Shown here: positions 1 through 5,535 of the stretch, piece by piece | Numbering within the stretch: position 1 is the stretch's first letter | How the letters are laid out: every line of letters begins with the position of its first letter | DNA from: Candidatus Sphingobacterium stercoripullorum | GTDB taxonomy: Bacteria > Bacteroidota > Bacteroidia > Sphingobacteriales > Sphingobacteriaceae | NCBI GenBank assembly: GCA_019114715.1 | Contig: DXEZ01000008.1 | Location: 1 to 6,030 of the forward strand | DNA length: 6,030 nt | Direction: 5' to 3' | Program-made: the position numbers and the translations under genes | The notes under the pieces: generated by a model | Seen by the model: the letters and a program-made list of their open reading frames with translations, nothing else | Databases searched by the model: none | What the model was told of the DNA's origin: nothing

Positions 1-10
1 TATTGTGGTA

Positions 11-1801
11 TTAATCTAATTTTAATACGGCTAAGAATGCATTTTGTGGAATCTCAACGTTCCCTACTTGACGCATTCTCTTTTTTCCTTTTTTCTGTTT
101 CTCTAAAAGCTTACGCTTTCTTGAAATGTCCCCTCCATAACATTTGGCGGTTACATCTTTACGAAGAGCACGTATGGATTCGCGAGCAATAATCTTTGCA
201 CCGATTGACGCTTGAATTTTTATTTCAAATTGCTGTCGTGGAAGTAATTCTTTTAGCTTCTCACACATTCTCTTTCCAAAATCGTATGAATTACTCCTAT
301 GAATCAGTGAAGATAAAGCATCTACAGGCTCATCGTTTAAGCGAATATCTAATTTAACCAAGTCTGAGGCTCTATATCCTATCTGGTAATAATCAAAAGA
401 TGCATAACCACGAGATAAGCTTTTGAGTTTATCGTAAAAATCAAAAACAATTTCTCCCATTGGCATCTCAAAGATCATCTCCACACGATCAGCAGTCAAA
501 TACGACTGATTGATGATAGTCCCTCTTTTTTGAATACATAAAGACATGATTGGTCCCACATAATCGGACTTGGTGATGATTGATGCACGTATATAAGGCT
601 CTTCAATCCTTTCCATGTGGTTGGGTGATGGAAGGTCCGAAGGGTTGTGAACGATGACCTCTTCCTGATCTGCTACGAGATAAGCCTTATAAGACACGTT
701 AGGTACTGTGGTAATTACCGTCATATCAAACTCCCTCTCTAGGCGCTCTTGGATAATCTCCATATGGAGCATTCCTAAGAATCCGCATCGGAATCCAAAG
801 CCTAGTGCTGCAGAAGACTCGGGTTCAAACACCAAAGAGGCGTCGTTTAACTGCAAGCGGTGCATAGATTCCCTGAGCTCTTCATAATCCTCCGTATCTA
901 CCGGATAGATCCCTGCAAATACCATGGGTTTCACTTCTTCAAACCCTTGGATGGCCTGTTCACAAGGTCTATCAATATGGGTAATAGTATCCCCTACCTT
1001 AACTTCTTTTGCTTCTTTAATACCTGAAATAATATAGCCTACATCTCCCGTCTTAATTACATCTCTAGGTTGCATTTGTAGTTTAAGCACCCCTACCTCA
1101 TCTGCTATATATTCTTTATTGGTAGCAACAAACTTCACTTTGTCACCTTTACGTATTTCACCGTTCTCCACTTTGAAATACGCCATAATCCCTCTAAACG
1201 AATTAAATACGGAGTCAAAAATCAACGCCTGTAGCGGTGCTTTTGGATCTCCTTGTGGCGATGGTACTCTATTGATAATAGCGTCTAAGATATTATCAAT
1301 TCCCAAACCGGTTTTTCCTGATGCTGGAATAATATCCTCTCTATCTCCACCTATCAACTCAATTATTTGATCTTTCACCTCTTCTGGCATAGCGCCAGGT
1401 AAATCCATTTTATTTAAAACTGGAATAATCTCTAGATCATGCTCCAAGGCTAAATAAAGATTAGAAATTGTTTGAGCTTGTATCCCTTGTGAAGCATCTA
1501 CAATCAGTAGTGCTCCCTCACATGCTGCTATGGACCGCGATACTTCATAGGAAAAGTCCACGTGCCCAGGAGTATCAATTAGGTTCAAGACGTAATCCTG
1601 TCCCTCATGCTTGTAACTCATTTGAATGGCGTGACTTTTTATCGTAATCCCCCGCTCTTGCTCTAGATCCATACTGTCTAAGAGCTGATCCTTCTTTTCC
1701 CTTACTGTAATGGTGTTTGTATACTCTAACAGTCGATCTGCTAACGTACTTTTCCCATGATCAATATGGGCTATAATACAAAAGTTCCGAATATGCTTCA
1801 T
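11..1801 (-). CDS. lepA: Elongation factor 4 (LepA), translational GTPase
   Basis: This ribosome-associated GTPase of the EF-G superfamily acts on the elongating or initiating ribosome, and its known roles concern back-translocation and ribosome biogenesis. The protein is 596 residues, close to the usual length of about 600. The G domain shows the P-loop AHIDHGKST (residues 11-19), a switch I region with ERGITI (49-54), DTPGH (76-80) with the catalytic His80, NKMD (130-133) and an SGK G5 motif (161-163). The end carries the LepA-specific basic C-terminal domain, with GGDISRKRKLLEKQKKGKK-type sequence and then QVGNVEIPQNAFLAVLK. I chose ATG at 1801 over an in-frame TTG at 1804, because MKHIRNFCIIAHIDHGKST matches the family N-terminus. 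An AGGA lies 4 bases upstream of the ATG, a weak ribosome-binding candidate. The gene diverges from rnhA, and its downstream neighbour lies outside the window. Identification is essentially certain. Confidence 0.98.
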   Translation of the reverse strand: MKHIRNFCIIAHIDHGKSTLADRLLEYTNTITVREKKDQLLDSMDLEQERGITIKSHAIQMSYKHEGQDYVLNLIDTPGHVDFSYEVSRSIAACEGALLIVDASQGIQAQTISNLYLALEHDLEIIPVLNKMDLPGAMPEEVKDQIIELIGGDREDIIPASGKTGLGIDNILDAIINRVPSPQGDPKAPLQALIFDSVFNSFRGIMAYFKVENGEIRKGDKVKFVATNKEYIADEVGVLKLQMQPRDVIKTGDVGYIISGIKEAKEVKVGDTITHIDRPCEQAIQGFEEVKPMVFAGIYPVDTEDYEELRESMHRLQLNDASLVFEPESSAALGFGFRCGFLGMLHMEIIQERLEREFDMTVITTVPNVSYKAYLVADQEEVIVHNPSDLPSPNHMERIEEPYIRASIITKSDYVGPIMSLCIQKRGTIINQSYLTADRVEMIFEMPMGEIVFDFYDKLKSLSRGYASFDYYQIGYRASDLVKLDIRLNDEPVDALSSLIHRSNSYDFGKRMCEKLKELLPRQQFEIKIQASIGAKIIARESIRALRKDVTAKCYGGDISRKRKLLEKQKKGKKRMRQVGNVEIPQNAFLAVLKLD

Positions 1802-1821
1802 CAAATCCTAATAATAATCAG

Positions 1822-1829
1822 CAAATATA
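1822..1829 (-). promoter_or_regulatory. Candidate -7 promoter box for lepA
   Basis: On the minus strand this reads TATATTTG, an exact match to the Bacteroidota -7 consensus TAnnTTTG. Its downstream edge is 20 bases from the lepA ATG, which would give a leader of roughly 15 nt. I see no clean TTG (-33 element) at the usual spacing of about 17-23 bases, so the call rests on the -7 box and its position. Confidence 0.5.
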
Positions 1830-1931
1830 ATTTAATTTAATGTAATACTACCCTAAGTCACTCCTTATATACAAAATATTATTGAAAAGATGATTAAATA
1901 CCATTTTGTTGCATTAAAATGAGCTTAAAAT

Positions 1932-1979
1932 CCGACTTCCCATTTAGAAGGGAAAGCGTCCAACTTCCGCCCAACTTTA
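1932..1979. repeat. Short CCRACTT repeat cluster in the lepA-rnhA spacer
   Basis: Three related units are visible: CCGACTTCC at 1932-1940, CCAACTTCC at 1960-1968 and CCAACTTTA at 1971-1979. The last two are 11 bp apart, about one helical turn. On the other strand they read GGAAGTCGG and GGAAGTTGG. An imperfect hairpin (TTCCC 1937-1941 with GGGAA 1950-1954, loop of 8) sits between the first two. The segment is more GC-rich than its flanks. It may be a decayed intergenic repeat or a binding region for a regulator. A 29-codon frame on the minus strand (1983-1894) crosses it. Function is unknown. Confidence 0.35.
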
Positions 1980-2069
1980 GCATTCTTTAAAACCCCAATT
2001 TAACTCTCACATAACGACTGGATTAACTAAATAAAGTAATAGCTTTCGGGTTTTAATGGGGATTCTGCT

Positions 2070-2077
2070 TATTTTTG
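2070..2077 (+). promoter_or_regulatory. Candidate -7 promoter box for rnhA
   Basis: TATTTTTG is an exact match to TAnnTTTG. It ends only 6 bases before the ATG at 2084, so a transcript starting about 6-8 bases downstream would be leaderless or nearly so. No perfect TTG -33 element is seen; TTC at 2045-2047 is at a possible spacing of 22. If the box is real, it rules out the in-frame TTG at 2075 as a start codon. Confidence 0.4.
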
Positions 2078-2083
2078 GGGCCT

Positions 2084-2581
2084 ATGATTGAAATATATAC
2101 AGATGGGGCCTCTAGTGGAAATCCAGGGCCCGGAGGATATGGAACGATACTTCGTACTATTTATCAGGGGAAGGAAGAGCAATTTCGTGGGAAATTGTAT
2201 GAAAAGGAGTTTTCGGGCGGTTATAGGCTAACGACAAACAACCGCATGGAGCTGATGGCCGTTATCGTTGGCCTTGAAGCTTTAAAGAAGCCTGGACAGA
2301 AAGTCACTGTATTTTCCGATTCTAAGTATTTTATCGATGCCATAGACAAGAAGTGGGTTTATGGATGGATTAAAAAAGGTTTCGCTGGAAAAAAGAATAA
2401 AGATCTTTGGGAGCGTCTTCTTCGAAGCTACCGCTTACATCAAGTGCAGCTGGTTTGGGTAAAAGGGCACGCCGGACACCCTCTTAATGAACGATGTGAC
2501 GCTCTGGCCGTTGCTGCATCAAAAAACCAAGCAGAATGGAAAGTCGATACTGAGTTTGAAAGATCTCGAAACGATTTGTAA
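2084..2581 (+). CDS. rnhA: Ribonuclease HI
   Basis: This enzyme cleaves the RNA strand of RNA-DNA hybrids in the cytoplasm, acting on R-loops, on RNA primers and at replication origins. It uses two metal ions. The 165-residue protein is a single RNase H domain, slightly longer than the 155 residues of the E. coli enzyme. The catalytic acidic set is complete: Asp7 in IYTDGASSGNPGPGG, Glu56 in TTNNRMEL, Asp79 in VFSDSKY and Asp139 in NERCDALA. His129 in WVKGHAGHP is the flexible-loop histidine. The Trp- and Lys-rich stretch at 87-104 (KKWVYGWIKKGFAGKK) corresponds to the basic protrusion that binds hybrid in the bacterial type I enzyme. I chose ATG at 2084 over TTG at 2075 because MIEIYTDG matches the family start and a promoter-like box overlaps the TTG. 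The last 15 or so residues are a charged tail. rtcB follows in the same direction. Confidence 0.96.
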   Translation: MIEIYTDGASSGNPGPGGYGTILRTIYQGKEEQFRGKLYEKEFSGGYRLTTNNRMELMAVIVGLEALKKPGQKVTVFSDSKYFIDAIDKKWVYGWIKKGFAGKKNKDLWERLLRSYRLHQVQLVWVKGHAGHPLNERCDALAVAASKNQAEWKVDTEFERSRNDL

Positions 2582-2582
2582 A

Positions 2583-2612
2583 CCATAGGACTTTTGGCTA
2601 TACTTCCTATGG
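2583..2612 (+). promoter_or_regulatory. Inverted repeat between rnhA and rtcB
   Basis: CCATAGGA (2583-2590) and TCCTATGG (2605-2612) are perfect complements around a 14-base loop. The structure begins 2 bases after the rnhA stop codon and ends just before ATG 2614, leaving 19 bases to the preferred rtcB start at 2632. No T-run follows on the plus strand, so it is not a classical intrinsic terminator. It could be an mRNA 3'-end or processing structure for rnhA, an attenuator ahead of rtcB, or a palindromic protein-binding site. Confidence 0.45.
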
Positions 2613-2631
2613 AATGATAAAAGAAGATTCT

Positions 2632-3819
2632 ATGAATCAAAAATCGCCTATACACGTTGAAGTTTTTGGCGCATCGCAAATCGAACACGGTGCGATGGAA
2701 CAGATTTACGATGCTGCAAAGCTGCCTGTTTCTCTGGCTGCCGCATTGATGCCCGATGCACATCAAGGGTATGGTCTTCCAATAGGTGGAGTGCTGGCAA
2801 CGGACAATGCGGTAATCCCTTACGGTGTAGGTGTTGATATCGGCTGTAGGGTGGCGCTATCGATCTACGAGATGCCACATCATGAATTATTTAAAAACCC
2901 ACAATTCTTTAGAAAGCTCCTTCTGGATAACACTTTATTTGGCGCAGGAAGAGGCTTTAAAGGAAAGGATAAATCGGACCACCCGGTTTTAGAAAATAAC
3001 CTTTTTAAAGAACTACCCCTACTTAGGAAGCTCAAAGATAGAGCTTGGTCCCAGTTAGGAACCTCAGGCGGTGGTAATCATTTTGCCGAGTTTGGTGTTT
3101 TTACATTAACGGATACAGACCCTCGATTAAATCTAGAAAAAGGAGAATACCTTGCGCTATTAACGCACTCTGGATCTAGGGGACTAGGCGCTAATATTGC
3201 CAATCATTTCACGAAAGTTGCAAAAAGCAAAAGTCAACTAGATAGACGCATTACCAACCTTTCTTACCTCTCCTTAGACTCTGAAGATGGACAAACCTAC
3301 TGGAATAGCATGGAACTTGCAGGAGACTATGCATCAGCATGTCACCAAATAATCCACGAAAAAATCCATCAAACTTTAGGTTCTCAGCTGCTTGCAAAGG
3401 TGGAAAACCACCATAACTTCGCATGGAAAGAGATTTGGAAAGGCCAAGAAGTAATCGTTCACAGAAAAGGAGCCACACCCGCATCAGAAGGAACTCTAGG
3501 CTTTATCCCTGGATCCATGGTGGACCCTGGATTCTTAGTTCGTGGTAAGGGAATCGAGTCGGGTTTAAATTCCGCTGCACATGGCGCAGGAAGGCAAATG
3601 AGCCGCCGACAGGCTTTTAAAAATTATAATAAAAAAGACCTGAACCATATTGCCAGTAAACACGAAATATCTTTAATCGGCGCGGGAATAGATGAAATTC
3701 CTATGGCCTACAAAAACATCCACCAGGTTATGCGTGCCCAAGAAGAGCTGATTGAGGTTCTCGGTCAATTCGACCCTAAAGTGGTTAGAATGGCGGATGA
3801 TGGAAGTAGAGAAGATTAA
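2632..3819 (+). CDS. rtcB: RtcB-family RNA ligase
   Basis: RtcB enzymes join RNA 2',3'-cyclic phosphate or 3'-phosphate ends to 5'-OH ends using GTP and Mn2+. In bacteria they serve RNA repair. The predicted protein is 395 residues, close to E. coli RtcB (408). Visible family motifs in order are MPDAHQGYG (His44), GVDIGC (Asp69, Cys72; metal ligands), GGGNHF (His150), LTHSGSRG (His179), ENHHNF (His260/261), RKGATPA, FIPGSM, and AAHGAGR with the predicted guanylylated His317. DEIPMAYK near 354-361 is also conserved. The C-terminus differs from the canonical family: it ends in VVRMADDGSRED where E. coli RtcB ends in VVCVKG, and GC is followed by R rather than G. An in-frame ATG at 2614 would add six residues (MIKEDS), but it abuts a hairpin. 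ATG 2632 has an A-rich leader (AAAAGAAG) and suits the short N-terminus. No archease, RtcA or PrfH gene is in view. The family is certain; ligase activity is inferred from the conserved residues. Confidence 0.93.
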   Translation: MNQKSPIHVEVFGASQIEHGAMEQIYDAAKLPVSLAAALMPDAHQGYGLPIGGVLATDNAVIPYGVGVDIGCRVALSIYEMPHHELFKNPQFFRKLLLDNTLFGAGRGFKGKDKSDHPVLENNLFKELPLLRKLKDRAWSQLGTSGGGNHFAEFGVFTLTDTDPRLNLEKGEYLALLTHSGSRGLGANIANHFTKVAKSKSQLDRRITNLSYLSLDSEDGQTYWNSMELAGDYASACHQIIHEKIHQTLGSQLLAKVENHHNFAWKEIWKGQEVIVHRKGATPASEGTLGFIPGSMVDPGFLVRGKGIESGLNSAAHGAGRQMSRRQAFKNYNKKDLNHIASKHEISLIGAGIDEIPMAYKNIHQVMRAQEELIEVLGQFDPKVVRMADDGSRED

Positions 3820-3820
3820 A

Positions 3821-3858
3821 CCATCCACACACTCAAAATAAGCAAAGCGTGTGGATGG
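3821..3858. terminator. Convergent hairpin terminator between rtcB and the DUF3467 gene
   Basis: CCATCCACAC (3821-3830) pairs perfectly with GTGTGGATGG (3849-3858) over 10 bp, with an 18-base loop. It starts 2 bases after the rtcB stop and ends 12 bases before the end of the oppositely oriented DUF3467 gene, the expected place for a shared bidirectional terminator. T-tracts are poor: CTAAACC follows on the plus strand, and TTTAAT follows on the minus strand. It may work as a weak or factor-assisted terminator or as a 3'-end stabiliser. Confidence 0.6.
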
Positions 3859-3870
3859 CTAAACCAGTAG

Positions 3871-4185
3871 CTATGCCTCGGCATTGGGTGTAAAGCCCAT
3901 TGGAAATGGAGGTGTTTCCTCAATTTCAATTGGTCCGTTCATAGCTTCGAACTGGCGTATATTATCTTCAATTGCTCTTAACAACCTCTTAGCGTGCTCG
4001 GGAGCCATAACAATTCTGGAATGAACCCTTGCGCTTTCGATCCCTGGAAGTACACTCGCAAAATCAACCACAAATTCACTGCTGGAATGGGTGATGACAG
4101 CTAAGTTCGAATACTTCCCTAGAGCTACCTCTTCAGTTAGCTCAAAGTTCAAGGAATCTTCATTTGGTTTGTTCTTATTACTCAT
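3871..4185 (-). CDS. DUF3467 family protein
   Basis: This is a small soluble protein of 104 residues with no signal peptide or membrane segment. It has the features I associate with DUF3467, a family of uncharacterised short proteins common in Bacteroidota. The polar N-terminus (about 1-15) is followed by a predicted beta-rich core, with YSNLAVITHSSSEFVVDFASVLPG (25-48) and ARVHSRIVMAPEHAKRLLRAIEDNI (52-76) as the recognisable blocks. The end is acidic and proline-containing (IEIEETPPFPMGF). The core resembles a small beta-sandwich followed by a helix. No catalytic motif is evident and I assign no function. Its ATG lies 2 bases after the stop of the M42 peptidase gene on the same strand (TAA, two bases, ATG), so the two are almost certainly co-transcribed and probably translationally coupled. 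No Shine-Dalgarno is present; the leader is A-rich. Confidence 0.9.
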   Translation of the reverse strand: MSNKNKPNEDSLNFELTEEVALGKYSNLAVITHSSSEFVVDFASVLPGIESARVHSRIVMAPEHAKRLLRAIEDNIRQFEAMNGPIEIEETPPFPMGFTPNAEA

Positions 4186-4187
4186 TT

Positions 4188-5303
4188 TTATTGATTAAAT
4201 GTTCTAAAATCCTGCCCATCTTTAATATTCAATAAAGCATTGTAAATTAACAAAATAACGTTATCCACATCTTCCTTATGCACCATCTCTACCGTGGTAT
4301 GCATGTATCTTAAAGGAAGAGATATTAAGGCCGATGGCACCCCTCCATTGGAATAAGCAAACGCGTCTGTGTCAGTTCCCGTAAAACGCGATGACGCCTG
4401 CCTTTGAAATGGAATATCATTATTCTTAGCCACTTCAAATAGCAGCTTATTCAAATTGATTTGAACAGCTGGAGCGTAAGAAAGCACCGGACCTTTTCCA
4501 CAAGACAAATCTCCCTGAGTAATTTTATTTATCATTGGAGTTTGCGTGTCGTGAGTTACGTCTGTTACGATGGCAACATTTGGTTTTATCTTTTCCGTGA
4601 TCATTTCTGCTCCACGAAGTCCTACTTCCTCTTGCACCGCATTTACAATATACAGACCAAATGGAAGCTTCTTTTTATTGTCTTTTAAAAGCCTGGCTAC
4701 CTCAGCAATCATAAACCCACCTACCCTGTTATCAAGCGCACGGCCAACGTAGTATCTATCGTTAAGAACCATAAATTCATCTTGATAAGTAACCACTGAT
4801 CCCACGTGAATACCTAGCTCTTCGACCTCTTCCTTACTGGTGCATCCGCAGTCAATAAAAATATTTTTTAAAGTCGGCCCTTCCTCCTTCTCTCCCGAGC
4901 GAGTGTGGATTGCTGGCCAGCCAAACACGCCGTCCACGATACCTTTTTCAGTATGGATGTGTACTTTTTTCGAAGGCGCAATCTGATGATCGGAACCACC
5001 ATTTCTAATAACATAAATAAGTCCTTCTTTAGTTATATAATTCACATACCAGGAAATCTCATCGGCATGTGCCTCAATCACCACTTTATAAGGGGCATCT
5101 GGATTCACAACTCCAACTGCTGTCCCGTAATGATCAACAAAGGTTTCATCTACATAAGGATTTATATAGTCCAACCACATACGCTGACCACTCCACTCAT
5201 AACTTGTAGGAGAGGGATTATTTATATAACTCTCTAGAAATTCTAAAGATTTGGAATTAACAACACTCTTATTGTCTTTTTTATTTTGCTTTTTATTAGC
5301 CAT
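4188..5303 (-). CDS. M42 family metallopeptidase (aminopeptidase / former endoglucanase M type)
   Basis: M42 enzymes are cytosolic dinuclear-metal aminopeptidases, often assembled as tetrahedral dodecamers (TET) that trim peptides released by proteases. Some members were misnamed cellulases. The protein is 371 residues, within the family range. The metal and catalytic residues are all visible: His79 and Asp81 in EAHADE, Asp191 in RALDNRVGG (bridging), Glu225-Glu226 in NAVQEEVGLRGA (catalytic base and ligand), Asp248 in VTDVTHD, and His335 in YMHTTVE. The GTDTDAF block (309-315) is also typical. The N-terminus is Lys/Asn-rich with no signal peptide. I chose ATG at 5303 (MANKKQNKKDNK). An in-frame ATG at 5360 would add 19 residues with no family resemblance and would lie upstream of a promoter-like box at 5344-5337. 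The leader just before 5303 is A-rich (CACAAAAAAACAAGT). The gene heads a two-gene unit with the DUF3467 gene. Substrate preference cannot be told from sequence. Confidence 0.94.
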   Translation of the reverse strand: MANKKQNKKDNKSVVNSKSLEFLESYINNPSPTSYEWSGQRMWLDYINPYVDETFVDHYGTAVGVVNPDAPYKVVIEAHADEISWYVNYITKEGLIYVIRNGGSDHQIAPSKKVHIHTEKGIVDGVFGWPAIHTRSGEKEEGPTLKNIFIDCGCTSKEEVEELGIHVGSVVTYQDEFMVLNDRYYVGRALDNRVGGFMIAEVARLLKDNKKKLPFGLYIVNAVQEEVGLRGAEMITEKIKPNVAIVTDVTHDTQTPMINKITQGDLSCGKGPVLSYAPAVQINLNKLLFEVAKNNDIPFQRQASSRFTGTDTDAFAYSNGGVPSALISLPLRYMHTTVEMVHKEDVDNVILLIYNALLNIKDGQDFRTFNQ

Positions 5304-5336
5304 ACTTGTTTTTTTGTGAAAAATAGTGTTTTTACA

Positions 5337-5344
5337 CAAACTTA
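5337..5344 (-). promoter_or_regulatory. Candidate -7 promoter box for the M42-DUF3467 unit
   Basis: On the minus strand this reads TAAGTTTG, an exact TAnnTTTG match. It ends 33 bases upstream of the ATG at 5303, predicting a leader of roughly 25-30 nt that is A-rich near the start codon. No TTG is found at the usual -33 spacing; the nearest TTG (5348-5346) is far too close to serve. If the box is used, the longer start at 5360 is excluded. Confidence 0.4.
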
Positions 5345-5420
5345 TCAAATGTTTAACCATTAGTATTTGCTAATATTTATCTATAGAATTAACCTTTCCT
5401 ACATGATAAGCATCCCTCAA

Positions 5421-5444
5421 ATTGGTCCCCAATAAGTTGGCCCC
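5421..5444. repeat. Small inverted and direct repeat in the M42-lgt spacer
   Basis: ATTGG (5421-5425) and CCAAT (5429-5433) form a perfect 5-bp inverted repeat with a 3-base gap. TTGGTCCCC (5422-5430) is partly repeated as TTGGCCCC (5437-5444), 15 bp further on. The patch is more GC-rich than the spacer around it and lies between the two divergent starts. It could be an operator or chance; nothing else is recognisable in the 232-bp spacer except the two promoter-like boxes. Confidence 0.2.
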
Positions 5445-5519
5445 GTAAAAAATCAACTATTCTGGAAAACTTCAAAAACCTTTATTGGCTGTTTTACTGA
5501 AAATAAAGATTGGAAAGCG

Positions 5520-5527
5520 TATATTTA
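5520..5527 (+). promoter_or_regulatory. Candidate -7 promoter box for lgt
   Basis: TATATTTA differs from TAnnTTTG only in the last base. It ends 8 bases before ATG 5536 and 14 before the in-frame ATG 5542, so the transcript would have almost no leader. A TTG at the correct -33 distance is not present. Support comes from the position and from the similar arrangement at rnhA. Confidence 0.35.
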
Positions 5528-5535
5528 CACTCGAT

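Noticed and set aside
1119..1370. 83-codon open frame on the plus strand
   Set aside because: It lies wholly antisense inside lepA, which has complete domain motifs; the translation resembles no family.
2075..2083. TTG start for rnhA at 2075
   Set aside because: ATG 2084 gives the expected family N-terminus and the TTG lies inside an exact TAnnTTTG box.
2440..2878. Two open frames on the minus strand (2766-2440 and 2878-2648) spanning the rnhA-rtcB junction
   Set aside because: Both are antisense to well-supported genes, overlap each other, and have low-complexity His/Arg/Cys-rich translations typical of shadow frames.
3251..3484. 77-codon minus-strand frame
   Set aside because: Antisense within the conserved part of rtcB, with no recognisable motif.
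4461..5237. Three plus-strand frames (4461-4688, 4570-4752, 4905-5237)
   Set aside because: All are antisense to the M42 peptidase gene, whose active-site residues are intact along this stretch.
5304..5360. Upstream start for the M42 peptidase at 5360
   Set aside because: The extra 19 residues have no family counterpart and include a promoter-like box; ATG 5303 has an A-rich leader and fits the usual N-terminus.
5359..5374. Inverted repeat ATTAG...CTAAT with a 6-base loop
   Set aside because: Only 5 bp and AT-rich; expected by chance in such a spacer and not near a decisive position.
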